A stretch of DNA of 64,000 bases from positions 161,466,226 through 161,530,225 of the forward strand of contig OZ020585.1 in the NCBI GenBank assembly GCA_963971535.1. The letters run 5' to 3'. The translations under genes and the position numbers were made by a program. Positions 12,571 to 23,704 of this stretch are shown piece after piece. The DNA is from Notolepis coatsorum (lineage: Eukaryota > Chordata > Actinopteri > Aulopiformes > Paralepididae). Numbering within the stretch: the stretch's first letter is position 1; the number at the start of each line of letters is the position of its first letter. The notes under the pieces are model-generated. The model did no database searches. It was given only the letters and a program-made list of their open reading frames with translations, and had not been told where the DNA came from.

Positions 12571-13277
12571 TTTTTTTGTGACCAACTTTTTATTTTGTCT
12601 TTTTTTAAAACAAGTTCAGAGGAAAGACATTCACATCAGCATTTCATATTAATTCACACAGTGGCATAAAAAGTGTCTTTTCAGTATATATTGTCCGTCA
12701 GTATATTCATATACTGTGTAGCCTGCCTGTTGCAGTTGTGACAGTCTTTTCCTCCGTTCTGGCGGTCCTGTGGCTGCGAGACAGCCCAGGTCGCTTCTTA
12801 ACCCCACTCCCAGCCCCCCGGGTTTGCATAGAAATTTTAGGAGAGGGGGAAACCTTGATGCATACATGTATAGGATACTCTTAATTAGAAAATAAATCAT
12901 AATTATGTTTGTTAGATAACCAAGTAATAGGGAAAAATACAATACAATTTAGAAACAACCACAACAAATTATAGCAGTAAACAGAAAAGGAAAAGATAAA
13001 TGGAAAAGATAAATGGAAACAACAGCAACATGATTTTTGTTCATTATCTGGTGTCAAGGTACAAGTGTTCAACCTAGTGGAGTACTGATTTTACCTTCTG
13101 GGCCGCAGTAAGTAATATTTGGATCGATTCTGTCCTTGCTCCCTGTGCTCTAGCACTGGATGCCTCTAATCTCAATACTTCGTAGAAGGACAGTTTCCAA
13201 CGGTAAATATTGAGACTATGGGGTGGTTTCCATCTCATTACGAGCATTTTCTTTGCTGCCGTTACACCGGCCAGAAA
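12571..13277 (-). mobile_element. 5'-truncated LINE nested in ORF2
   Basis: Insertion flanked by a perfect 11-bp target duplication CAACCCTCTCT (12560-12570 and 13278-13288). On the minus strand it runs from a short RT C-terminus through a 3' UTR to an A-rich end next to 12571. The orientation is opposite to the host LINE. Confidence 0.88.
13074..13276 (-). pseudogene. C-terminus of L1/Tx1 ORF2
   Basis: About 65 residues beginning FLAGVTAAKKMLVMRW and ending KVKSVLH. It is collinear with the last residues of the first LINE's ORF2 (LAGVTAAKKLIAMRW ... AAEKVRTAVCG), which identifies the family. Only the tail remains, because 5' truncation removed the rest. Confidence 0.85.
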
Positions 13278-15804
13278 CAACCCTCTCTGAAGAAGAAAGG
13301 GAATCACTGGATACACCTATCACGGAAAATGAAATTAAATCGGCTATCAAATCCCTCTCAACCGGTAAAACACCGGGTGATGATGGTTATACAAGTGAAT
13401 TTCTTAAGTGTTTCCAAGTCACTCTTACACCACTTCTAATATTGCTGTTTAATGATATAGTGGCCAATCAATCCATGCCGCTAACCATGCGGCAAGCTAC
13501 TATTTCATTGATTCCAAAACCTGGCAAGGATCACTTGCAAATGTGTAATTTCAGACCTTTGAGTATTTTAAATAATGATTATAAGTTGTTTGCGAAGGTC
13601 CTTGCAGGGCGATTGGAAAATGTTATAGCCTCATTGATTCATATTGATCAGGCTGGCTTTGTACAGGGTCGTCTAGCTTCAAATAACATGAGGAGGCTAA
13701 TGCATGTCATGTCAAGGGCAGGGGCCTCCCATCATCCAGCGATGGCAATATCGCTGGATGCTGAGAAAGCCTTTGATCGAGTGGAGTGGAAATATCTGTT
13801 TTATGTACTACCTAAATACGGATTTGGTCCGGTTCTCATGAACTGAATAAAGGCACTTTACCATGAACCGGTTACGTCAGTCAGAACAAATGGTATAAGG
13901 TCTGACCCATTCCATCTCTATCGATCTACCCGCCAAGGATGTCCGGTTTCACCGCACATTTTTATTCTTTCCCTCGAACCACTTGCCTGTGCTATACGTG
14001 CTCATAAAGAAATCAGTGGTATTCGTATTGGTAGTTGTGAGTATAAGGCCAGCCTGTTTGCTGATGACATATTATTAACACTAACAAATCCTAGTCATTC
14101 CATCTCTCAAGTGCTAAAGCTTATAGATACATTTGGTAAATGTTCGGGCTATAAAGTGAATTATAGTAAAAGTGAAGCTATTCCACTTAACAACCTAACT
14201 TTTCAATCACATCTGGGTTCAGCTCCTTTCAATTGGAAGCCAAAAGGAATTAAATACCTGGGAATTAAAATCCGATCTCCCATTGAAAAAATGGTTGAGT
14301 TAAATACATCTGACCTTTTAAAGAATATAAAGGAGGACATCAAAAGATGGACAGTCTTGCCTTTATCCCTATGGGGCAGATCTGATATTATAAAAATTAA
14401 TTTGTTACCAAGGCTAGCTTTTTTGATGTCCTCTATACCGTTAAAGTTCCCTCCTAGTTGGTTCAAAGAAATAAACAAATACTTTTCTGGCTTCCTATGG
14501 AACAACAGAAAACCTAGAATCAGCCATAAAAAACTTATAAAACCAAGAAGTAGTGGAGGAATAGGACTACCAGATATCCACCAGTATTACATAGCATATA
14601 ACTCAAGATACCCCTTGCAGTGGGCTTACAATAGTGTGAGACAGATTGGCAGCTGGGAATGGCTTGAAGAACAAATTATAGAAGAACATAACAAAGATCT
14701 ATCTCTTTCAATGTTGTGGTATAACCCAAAAATCACTCCCAGACTGGACAATCCGCTTTTAGAATTTTCATGTGAAATAGTGAAAATCTTACATAAACGC
14801 CTGACCTTTAGTGGATATTCCTTACCATCATGTCCATTATGGAAAAACCATTTGCTCTCTGCAGGAGGTAAAATCCTTAAAAATAATGTATGGCAACAAC
14901 ATAATATAACACAGGTGGGCCAAGTGATCGAAAGGGGAAATATGATACCTTTTAATGAACTTAAAACACAGTTTGGGCTGAAAGACACAGAATTTGTATC
15001 TTATTTACAAATACAATCAGTTATTAAATCATTGTTGTCTAAAGGCATAGCTATAGGAACAAACAGAGTCATGGAAGAGACATTAAGGGGAATTACAGGC
15101 AGGAAAGGCATTGTTTCTGCAATGTATAAACTATCATGTTCAACCACCCCTGATACCAATACCCAAACTAAAGTCCAATGGGAGCGAGACATGGGTATAC
15201 CCATATCTGAAACACAATGGGAAGCAGCACTTAGGAATAGTACACAAATATCAAAATGTGTTAGATATAAAATTATACAATTAAAGATACTACACAGGGC
15301 CTATATAACACCCTGTACATTGAATAAAATGAATCACACCCTACCCAAATTGTGCTGGCATGGGTGTGGAGTAGAGGGTACGCTCATGCACTTGCTGTGG
15401 CACTGCCCGCTTGTTAGGAAATTTTGGTTGGACATTGCTGAGGACCTGTCAGTTACTCTCCAAATTGACATTAATCCTTGCCCTATAATTTGTATATTGG
15501 GTGTAAAAATGGTCACTGCTCAAGCAAAGATTGTAAATAATACTGTAGCACTGGCTTTTCTAGCATGCAAACGGATTATTTTAATGAACTGGAAAGAACG
15601 CAAACCGAACTGCTTCAGTATGGAGAACTGGCGCAAGGACTTCATGGACTTGCTATCGATGGAACAGGCTGCTCTGTCTCTTCAAGAGAGTGATAGGCCC
15701 GATGGCCTTCAAGGTCCCCTGAACTTTATTAGATCACTATCTGGAATAAGTTTGTGTACTGAACCTTTGTAACGCTCTGCAACCCCCTCCCCCCTCGCCC
15801 CTTG

Positions 15805-15926
<122 letters not shown>

Positions 15927-15989
15927 ATTGTTTGTCTTGTTTTGTCATGTATGTATTGTCTTGTTTGAGAAAAATAAAAAAAACTTTAA

Positions 15990-16666
15990 ATATCAAAAGT
16001 CCAGTCAATCATGTCATGAATCACGTATGTAAATATTTCTATTTTAAACTGTTATGTCAACCAACAGATCACATTGGCCAAAATTTTCATTTATTTTAAT
16101 TGTTTCTATTTCATTCATTATCTGATAACCGATGGATTACATCGGTCCCATTCTTTTACCATATCTATTCACGTTTCAATATTTTACCTGTTCCAAATAA
16201 TCCTGGTATAATATATATTAATCTCACCCACATTATGAAGAGAAACGTGAGTAACTGTGGAATAATATATTGATTCCCCAACTCTCTCATGTAAAGACAT
16301 CCCCCAATACATTAATCTCACCCACATTATAATAGAGAAAAGTGAGTAACTGTGGAATAATATAATGCCCTCATGTAAAGACATTCCCCTCCCCTGTGTC
16401 CCCTTACCTGTGTGCCCCTCCCCCACCCAATTGACCTATCAAATGGGACCACACACCCCCCCCCCTTTTAACTATATAGGGCTCCTCCCGACCACAATCG
16501 AGGTCTTTACCTGGGTCAATCAGCTGATCACCTGGGGAGAGCCCCTCAGCCATTCTCTCTATGTACTATGTATATTTATATCTGTTTGGTTAATAAACCT
16601 TTGTTATTATCCAAACCTCGGTTGACTGAGAACATTCTTCTTCAGGATATCCACGAATATCCCACA
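15990..16666 (-). repeat. Right inverted arm, piece 3 (outer end)
   Basis: Reverse complement of about 1145-1860, ending in ATATCCCACA. In this orientation it has a TATA-like ACTATATAG followed by an AATAAA and a terminal CA, an LTR-like layout. Confidence 0.85.
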
Positions 16667-16912
16667 CTATACTATACTGTCCTCCAGGGGTTACTATACT
16701 GTCCCCCAGGGGTTAGTTACTATACTGTCCTCCAGGGGTTACTATACTGTACTGTCCTCCAGGGGTTACTATACTATACTGTCCCCCAGGGGTTACTATA
16801 CTATACTGTCCTCCAGAGGTTACTATACTATACTGTCCTCCAGAGGTTACTATACTATACTGTCCTCCAGGGGTTACTATACTATACTGTCCCCCAGAGG
16901 TTACTATGCTCC
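16667..16912. repeat. 27-bp minisatellite, right block
   Basis: Same 27-bp unit as at 1-1144, interrupted by the foldback element. It decays into unique sequence after about 16912. Confidence 0.93.
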
Positions 16913-17060
16913 TGAAACATGTTGTTGGATCACAGACATCAATGTCCTTTCAATGCAACCCTTTCAAAAACCCGGTGGGGAAGATGCATGTCTATTTAAT
17001 ATCTACCCCCTCGAGCCGCAACAGAAAAATATAGGTTTTTTTAAGGTTCCCTAAAAGTAC

Positions 17061-17156
17061 CTCTAAGTCCAGAGCGGATATATCTTCCTCCAAGACCGAA
17101 CACGCCGAGTGAAGGCCCCCGCTGACAGCCTCCAGCTGCTCCTTCATACAGTGCAC
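17061..17156 (-). CDS. Candidate host exon, 32 codons, unidentified
   Basis: On the minus strand a pyrimidine-rich tract ending CCAG (17160-17157) precedes a 96-bp open segment that is followed by GTACTT, so both splice-site dinucleotides fit. The segment is exactly 32 codons in phase 0, with a coiled-coil-like composition (VHCMKEQLEAVSGG ... CSVLEEDISALDLE). Composition and codon pattern differ from the repeats around it. I do not recognise the parent gene. It could also be a pseudo-exon carried with a repeat. The surrounding 16913-17224 contains nothing else I can assign. Confidence 0.4.
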
Positions 17157-17224
17157 CTGGGGAGGAGGAAACTACACATCAATATTCTAATATGCTGTAA
17201 ATTATATTATATTCTAAGGGCAAA

Positions 17225-17450
17225 ATGAAATCCAATCCAACTTTATTTGTATAGCACATTTAAAAACAACATGGTTGACCTAGGTTCCATCCTAGAGGCA
17301 AATCTTTCCTGTGACAAAATGGCATCCAATGTAATAAAAAAAAGTCAACCAACGAACTCGATTCTTGTACCGGATCTCCTCTCAGGAGCACTCATTCAAG
17401 GGTAATCTGCAATCTGTTAAATAAAGTTTTCATTCATTCATTCACCAAAC
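17225..17450. repeat. LINE 3'-end relics
   Basis: Near 17230-17265, the sequence CTTTATTTGTATAGCAC is the reverse complement of a fish L2 3' end. A second relic ends around 17450 in CTGTTAAATAAAG followed by (ATTC)n. It resembles the end of the neighbouring LINE at 17460-17745 and is probably a second truncated copy. Confidence 0.6.
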
Positions 17451-17459
17451 CACCTCCAA

Positions 17460-17744
17460 TGTACAGTTTCTTCGTCAAATGTATATACTCTCTTTTTTTT
17501 TTACTCTTCTTTTTGTATCACACACACTCTTACTCTATTTGTAAATCTGGTATGTCATAAATGTATAGATGTAGCAGTACTGTCTATCTGTATGTCATGT
17601 ATGTCATATATGTTATGATGAATTGAAAATGGGGGACCCTGATATAAACAAGACAAAAGTCTTTCTCTGGTCTCCATCCCCTTAACAATTGTGTGTATTG
17701 AGCTGTACTGTATTGTACCCATTCTGCAATCTGTTAATAAAATG

Positions 17745-17745
<1 letters not shown>
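17460..17745 (+). mobile_element. LINE 3' UTR fragment
   Basis: Noncoding 3' end finishing AATAAAATGTTCAATC and running into (AATC)n. A stretch of about 60 bp beginning AATTGAAAATGGGGGACC recurs in reverse complement near 57185-57260 and partly near 21390-21415, so it is a dispersed family. The protein-coding part is absent. Confidence 0.65.

Positions 17746-17793
<48 letters not shown>
17745..17793. repeat. (AATC)n tract shared by two LINE tails
   Basis: About 11 AATC units. The plus-strand LINE to the left and the minus-strand L2 to the right both end in this tract, tail to tail. Confidence 0.9.
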
Positions 17794-18355
17794 CCAAAGT
17801 GCTTCACAGTAAAAGCCATAATATAGTAAAAAGAACTCATCAACACAATACAAAGTACACAGAACTACAAACAAAATTACAGCAGCAGACTACATTCTTT
17901 TAAAAGCTAGGGATAACAAATGTGTTTTAAGATGGGACTTAAACACCGGGAGCGTTGGGGCCAGCCTAATGTGGGGGGGCAACTCGTTCCACAGTTTGGG
18001 GGCTGCAACCACAAACGCACGGTCCCCCCTGTTTTTTAGCCTGGATTTAGGGACAACCAGGAGGGACTGGTCAGTAGACCTCAGAGACCGTGATGGGGTG
18101 TAGGGGTGCAGGATCTCGGTGAGGTAGGGTGGGGCCAGACCATTCATTGCTTTATAAGCAAACAGCAGGATCTTAAAATGGACCCTAAACTGCACAGGCA
18201 GCCAATGAAGGGAGGCGAGGACAGGAGTGATGTGCTCCCGTTTGTGTGTCCCTGTCAACAGCCGAGCAGCAGCGTTTTGGACCAGCTGAAGACGCGACAG
18301 CGAGGCCTGGCCAACGACAACATAGAGCGTATTACAGTAGTCCAGCCGAAATGTC
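17794..18355 (-). mobile_element. 5'-truncated L2 LINE
   Basis: Minus-strand L2 3' end. It keeps the RT C-terminal peptide, a 3' UTR containing CTGTGAAGCACTTTGGTTG and a (TTGA)n tail. Its 5' boundary merges with the 10/11-bp minisatellite at about 18350. Confidence 0.85.
17890..18258 (-). pseudogene. L2 reverse transcriptase C-terminal fragment
   Basis: 122-residue fragment with the conserved fish L2 tail: ASLHWLPVQFRVHFKILL, KAMNGLAPPYL, GDRAFVVAAPKLWNELP and FKSHLKTHLLSLAF. The catalytic domain is missing because the element is 5'-truncated. Confidence 0.87.
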
Positions 18356-18858
18356 AGGAAGATGTCAAGAGATGTCAGGAAGATGTCAGAAGATGTCAGA
18401 AGATGTCAGGAAGATGTCAGAAGATGTCAGGAAGATGTCAGAAGATGTCAGGAAGATGTCAGAAGATGTCAGAATATGTCAGAAGATGTCAGAAGATGTC
18501 AGGAAGATGTCAGGAAGATGTCAGGAAGATGTCAGGAAGATGTCAGAAGATGTCAGAAGATGTCAGGAAGATGTCAGAAGATGTCAGAAGATGTCAGAAG
18601 ATGTCAGGAAGATGTCAGAAGATGTCAGAAGATGTCAGGAAGATGTCAGAAGATGTCAGAAGATGTCAGAAGATGTCAGAAGATGTCAGAAGATGTCAAG
18701 AAGATGTCAGAAGATGTCAGAAGATGTCAGAAGATGTCAGGAAGATGTAAGGAAGATGTCAGAAGATGTCAGAAAATGTCAGGAAGATGTCAGTAAGATG
18801 TCAGGAAGATGTCAGAAGATGTCAGGAATATGTCAGGAATATGTCAGGAAGATGTCAA
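18350..18858. repeat. 10/11-bp minisatellite
   Basis: Array of AGAAGATGTC (10 bp) and AGGAAGATGTC (11 bp) units in mixed order, about 47 copies. It begins exactly where L2 sequence would continue (CCAGCCGAAATGTCAGG). ORFs through it are repetitive artefacts. Confidence 0.93.
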
Positions 18859-19070
18859 CCTTTACCTTAGACCACTTTAGTCTTTAGTGAGCCACTGACG
18901 TGCAAATACAAAACTACGGTTTCTACAGGACGTCTCCTTACACCTCTGACACAGAGGAACAAAACTTTGGGAAAAGCTTTCTGGTAAAATTCCCGAGCTT
19001 AGGGAAAGCCAGGGACTGTATGAGAGAGTACACTAAGAAGATCTATTATTACATTACATTAGTTTAGTTT
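18859..19070. other. No gene seen
   Basis: Unique-looking sequence between the minisatellite and the next repeat. No coding region, RNA gene or repeat was recognised. Confidence 0.5.
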
Positions 19071-19312
19071 ACATTAGATTCAAATGTATTGTCATCATAC
19101 AGCACAAGTACAGTACAACAAAATAAAGTTTGGCCTCCAACCAGTGCAAATGTAACAGTAAAGTGCAATAGTACAATGCACAATGTACAGGTGATTCAAC
19201 TGGATATAAAATATATAAATTAGTACTACTGAGTAATAGTGCTAATCAGATGTATGTACAGAGTTGTAGTATTAATATGTACAGTGATACAGGTATAAAG
19301 ACACTATGGTAG
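19071..19312. repeat. Dispersed repeat, left part
   Basis: Contains TTCAAATGTATTGTCATCAT, whose reverse complement closes the right part near 22615-22665. The two form inverted flanks of about 70 bp. The segment at about 19210-19270 recurs inverted near 56540-56590. The repeat is interrupted by the LINE insertion whose 16-bp duplication starts at 19297. Confidence 0.6.
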
Positions 19313-19842
19313 GGGCTCTCTGTGACATGGGAAGTAGTGGGCCTGGCTCGGTGTGGGGGGGGGGGGGGGGGAGTCCCCTATCCTCTCCTCTACTGGGCCT
19401 GGCCCAATTGCGTGTAGCTTAATCCCAGCGGAAGAGTCGCAGAACGCTTCCGCATTCTTCGCCGCACGCCAGTACGGTAATGCGCATTTCCTTTTCCTTC
19501 GCCCAGGCGAATGAGATCCCTGCTTGGTTCGCCGCTTTGGTTCATATTAATCACATATTAACACGCTTTGGTTCATATTAATCACATATTAACACGCTTT
19601 GGTTCATACTAACGCGCCATATTAGCACACATATATACACGCGATGGACGCAGCAAGCGATCATATTAATCACATATTAACACGCTTTGGTTCATATTAA
19701 TCACATATTAACGCTAACGCGCCATATTAGCACACATACACGCGATGGACGCAGGCGATCACTGCTACTGTTATTCAGCCGTGCCGAGGTACATGATTGA
19801 TTGATATGTACTTTACATATTATCCATATATATTTTCACTAT

Positions 19843-20985
19843 ATGTTAATGACATGGTGTCTGCCGTATCCTGCAGACTCCTACTGTATGCTGACGACTC
19901 AGCACTTCTGGTGTCTGGAGACAACACTGCAGAAATACAAGCCGGTCTCAGTAGGGAGCTGGAAAGCCTTCACAAATGGTTAGTTGACAACAGATTATCG
20001 ATTCACCTTGGAAAAACTGAGTAAATTCTATTCAGCTCAAAACATAAATTAAAGGAATGTTCCCGACTTGAGATAAGCTGTAATGGCTTCAGTGTCGAGT
20101 CTAGAGACTGTGTTAAATACCTAGGTGCAGACCTCGACCAAACACTCTCAGGGAAAACAATGGCCCTGAAGGTGATCAAAAAAGTTAACACAAGGGTGAC
20201 ATTTTTGCACAGAAAAAAGAGGTTCTTATCACTGGAAACTATGAAACTGCTTGCCAACTGCATGATCCTCAGCCAATATGACTATGCATGTACGTACTGG
20301 TATAGTGGTGTTACAGTGAAAAGTGAACACAGGCTACAAACCAGCCAAAATAAGACCATACGATTGGTCCTAAATCTGCCACCTCGAACCCATATTGAGC
20401 CATGTCACTTCAATGAGGTGGGATGGCTCCCTGTGGAGCAGAGGGTCTCCTTTCTGAAACTGGGACATATGTATAAAATGGATCTGCCCCCAGATATTTA
20501 TGCTCTCGTATTGTCCTGCGTGGCCAGGTCCACGGACGACAGTTACGGTCTGGACAGCTCTCAGTTTATGAGCCTAGAAAGGGTTCCTATTCACAGAATG
20601 GCTTTCTGTCTACAGCCAGCCGGCTGTGGAACTCTCTGCCCAGGGCCATCCAAAACTCCCCCACTATTGCTGTCTTCAAGAGGGGTGTGAAGCGACATCT
20701 GCAACAATAGGTTGCAGAGGGTGCTTGGCCACCACTCTTGAAGAACAGGAACATGACATAATGAAATGAGGCTCTTTCAGAAAATTGTGTTGTCTATTTT
20801 ATCTACTTGTTGTATCTATTTTATCTTCTTAACTCTTTCTTTGTGATTTATTGTATTTTTCTTGGGACCATGTTGGAAACAAGTCGACAGACTTTCACAT
20901 GTTATCCTTGTACCCCTTGTTTTTATACTATTGTATAAATTGTATGTACTAAATAAAAATCAAATCATCAAATCATCCAAACGAG
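19843..20985 (+). pseudogene. CR1/Rex-like LINE RT fragment
   Basis: Opens with an RT palm containing the catalytic LLYADDSALLVSG, then a thumb-like region. A stop at about 20022-20024 breaks the first frame and coding resumes in the 20160-20690 frame. It ends with an NGLP-like C-terminal domain (EVGWLPVEQRVSFLKLGHMYK) shared by CR1/Rex/Jockey-group LINEs. The 3' end AATAAAAATCAAATCATC is followed by AAACGAGGAC. The same target occurs unbroken near 21128-21160, so the LINE inserted into the element's own repeat. Confidence 0.75.
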
Positions 20986-21225
20986 GACAACGCAGCTGTC
21001 AACTGTACTTTACATATTATGGAATACATGTATATTATCGCGACGCGATTCACTCGCTGTCAACTGTACTTTACATATTATGGAATACATGTATATTATC
21101 GCGACGCGATTCACTCGCTGTCAACTGTACTTTACATATTATCCAAACGAGGACAACGCAGCTGTCAACTGTACTTTACATATTATGGAATACATGTATA
21201 TTATCGCGACGCGATTCACTCGCAA
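20986..21225. repeat. ~65-bp tandem repeat
   Basis: Three to four copies of a unit containing CTGTCAACTGTACTTTACAT and ATTATCGCGACGCGATTCAC, with the palindrome TCGCGACGCGA-like core repeated. The unit also occurs at the left side of the LINE fragment near 19808. Confidence 0.85.
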
Positions 21226-22430
21226 CGCCATAATGTTATTTCCCTGTACATTGTAACGATAACACAACGCAGCTGTCAACTTTACTTTGTAACATTGTTT
21301 TTTCGGTCATTCATAAAATTGATTGAATGAAATTGATTGAATGAAAATAACAGATTGCAGAATGGGTACAATACAGTACGGCTCAATACACACAATTGTT
21401 AAGGGGATGCAGACCAGAGAAGTGAATTTCCTGTGAAAAAACATTTATTTTTTACAGTACAGTACGTTACACACACAAATGCTACATTATGACACATTTT
21501 ACAAAGAAAGTATATTTAGATTCAAAGACTATTTTAATAGCTTTCTTTGAATACACGGTTTCTCTCCTGTGACGTACAAATGCATGTACCTCGGCGCGGC
21601 TGAATAACAGTAGCAGTGATCGCCTGCTGCGTCCATCGCGTGTATGTGATTAATATGATTAATATGAACCAAAGAATATGAACCAAAGCGTGATTAATAT
21701 GAACCAAAGCGTGTTAATATGTGTCGAACCAAGCGGGGATCTCATGCGCATGCGCGCGCGAGCACCTCGCGAGCACCTGGGCGAAGGAAAAGGAAATGCG
21801 CATTACCGTACTGGCGTGTGGCGAAGAATGCGGAAGCGTTCTGCGACTCTTCCGCTGGGATTAAGCTACACGCGGCCCAATTGATTCAAGGGACCCGTGT
21901 CGCTGGGGGCCCGGCTCTGCGCGTATCGGCCTGGGATAAGGGGGAGTTCTATGAGCTTAGCTCAGGGGGGGGGGGGGTGTCGGGGCAGGGGGGGGGGGGG
22001 GGGGGGCATCGTTTCCGCGGTTTGGCCCGGGAGAGTGGGGTCTTGTATGTTGTGGGGTTGTTGTGCGTGGGGTGGGGTGCTTGGTGACATGGGAGGTAGC
22101 GGGCTTGGCTCGGTGGGGGGGGGAGTATCTTCCCTCTCTCCTCTACTGAGCCTGGCCCAGTTAAATTCAAGGGACCCGTGTCGCTGAGTGCTCGGCCCCG
22201 CGTGGGACGGACCTGGGATGTAGGGGAGCCCTATTTCTAGGGGGAGATGGCGGGAGGGGGGGTCCCTCTTATGGGGGTCTGGGAGGCTGAACGCAGCCAT
22301 ATTCAAGGGGCCCATGTTAGTGTGTTACTATGTTATTGATGTCATTGTAGGTATTGTCTAAGTGTTGTATGTCTGTAAATGTGAATAAAAATTTAAGTTA
22401 AAAAAATCAAATAAAAAGACACTATGGTAG

Positions 22431-22690
22431 TAAGTCATACTGGCCAGCAGTGTAACTAGTAAGAGTAGGTAAGGTATATGTACAGATATAGATATAGTAT
22501 TAATATAGTACAGTGATACAGGTATAAAGACACTATGGTAGTAAGTCATACTGGCCAGCAGCATAACTAGTAAGAGTAGGTAAGGGATATGTACAGATAT
22601 AGTTGGATGCCAAACTTATTTTCATTGTACTGTACTTGTGCTGTATGATGACAATACATTTGAATGTGATGATGTAATGTAATCTAAATG
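22431..22690. repeat. Dispersed repeat, right part
   Basis: Continues the repeat interrupted at 19312. An internal duplication of about 115 bp is visible (TAAGTCATACTGGCCAGCAG near 22431 and 22546). It ends with the inverted counterpart of 19080-19145. Confidence 0.6.
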
Positions 22691-22837
22691 ACAACATCTG
22701 GTGTAACAGAGGTACCGCGTGTCTATCTGTTCACGATGGACAGTGTAGTGAAGTGGCTGTGGACGTTAAGCGGTACTGCAAGTAAACTCACTCCCCAGAG
22801 GCATCCAGACCCATTACCAAGAAGTGAATTAACCTCT

Positions 22838-22984
22838 TGGTAATAGTGGTCTGCGATGCCGCCCGCGGCACGGGAGACCGGGGTTCAACTCCCACTCAGG
22901 GCATGTCAAATGAGACCGGTTACACTGGCAAATCCATGTAATGTATCCAAAACAACCACAATCATTCACGTCACATTGGTATTC
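22838..22984 (+). mobile_element. tRNA-derived SINE-like element
   Basis: Contains a pol III A-box-like TAGTGGTCTGCGATGCC and a B-box-like GGGTTCAACTCCC about 35 bp apart, as in a tRNA head, followed by unrelated body sequence. It abuts the minus-strand L2 3' end at 22985. Confidence 0.55.
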
Positions 22985-23139
22985 TTCCTTACATTTACAT
23001 TTACATTTAGTCATTTAGCTGACGCTTTTATCCAAAGCGACTTACAAGTTCTGTACGACAAGCCATCAGGAAGGACACAACTATCAGCTGAGCAACAATG
23101 TTCATCAAAGTGTTGAGTGCTACAGTGTAGGTTAGTTTA

Positions 23140-23550
23140 TTAGGACAAGTGCATGATAGTACGGTTAGTTAGGGTTCGATTTTTTTTCTTTTTCTTCAGA
23201 TAATGGTTGAAGAAGTGCGTCTTTAGTCGACGGCGAAAGATTGGACGTGTTTCGGCTGTCCTAACTGGGGTGGGTAGTTCATTCCACCATTGTGGGGCAA
23301 GGACTGAGAATAGGCGACTTCTCTTTGATGACCCTCCCGGAGCTTGGATAGGAGTAGGTCTGAGGCGGCCAGAAGATGCAGAGCGTAGGGGTTCAGAGAC
23401 CATTGACCGGAGGTAGGCGGGAGCGGTTCCATTTGCCGCACGGTATGCTAGGTCGAGGGCCTTGAAGCGGATTCGTGCAGCAATGGGGAGCCAGTGCAGG
23501 TCCCTAAGAAGTGGGGTGACATGGGCCGACTTCGGTAGGTTTGAGATCAA
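23140..23550 (-). pseudogene. L2 RT C-terminal domain
   Basis: 136-residue frame with LRDLHWLPIAARIRFKAL, YRAANGTAPAYL, SRLFSVLAPQWWNELP and FRRRLKTHFF, the L2 tail domain. It lies in a different frame from the EN part, and the RT catalytic core between them is gone. Confidence 0.85.
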
Positions 23551-23704
23551 GCGGGCCGCTGCATTCTGAATGAGTTGAAGAGGCTTAGTGGCAGTGGCCG
23601 GGAGGCCAGCGAGCAGTGCATTGCAGTAGTTGAGATGACTGTTGATTGGACGAGGAGTTGGGTGGCTTCTTTTGTCAGGAAGGGGCGGATCCTTCTGACG
23701 TTGC

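Larger units (their letters stand above)
11239..15772 (+). pseudogene. L1/Tx1 ORF2 (EN-RT), split by nested LINE
   Basis: The probable start is the ATG at 11239 (MGPNHVNLISWNVKG), with a frameshift by about 11300. The endonuclease lies at 11345-12271 with LQETHLN, NVYAPN, GGDLN, SRIDYF and SDHAP motifs. A second shift near 12265 leads into the RT N-terminus (12259-12570). The nested LINE at 12571-13277 plus its 11-bp duplication interrupts the frame, which resumes at 13289 with GKTPGDDGYTSEFL and a box A with the SLDAEKAFDRVEW motif. An in-frame TGA at 13844-13846 precedes box B (RQGCPVSP) and the catalytic FADD (near 14060). The long remainder (14111-15772) contains the CCHC-like C-terminal motif. 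Confidence 0.87.
19410..21873. mobile_element. Mutator-like foldback transposon, non-autonomous
   Basis: The termini GCGTGTAGC and GCTACACGC are inverted and flanked by a perfect 9-bp duplication GGCCCAATT (19401-19409 and 21874-21882). The inverted arms are long (about 19410-19790 and 21590-21873) and contain repeated CTTTGGTTCATATTAATCAC units. Long inverted repeats with a 9-bp duplication fit Mutator-like elements. No transposase is present. The interior holds a LINE fragment and a 65-bp tandem repeat. Confidence 0.7.
19313..22414 (+). mobile_element. LINE-type retroposon 3' end carrying a nested foldback
   Basis: A perfect 16-bp duplication AAAGACACTATGGTAG flanks the insertion (19297-19312 and 22415-22430), and the right end is A-rich (AATAAAAATTTAAGTTAAAA). 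The retained sequence is noncoding, G-rich 3'-UTR-like DNA that contains two related copies of a motif around GACATGGGAGGTAGCGGGC (near 19323 and 22086). The rest is the inserted element at 19410-21873. No RT of this element is kept, so the family is uncertain. Confidence 0.7.

Noticed and set aside
18106..18887. ORFs of 144-214 codons through the AGATGTC array
   Set aside because: All three frames are open because of the simple repeat; no protein family resemblance.
22838..22920. Functional tRNA gene
   Set aside because: A- and B-box-like motifs are present, but the cloverleaf could not be drawn and it continues into a repeat body, so a SINE head is more likely.
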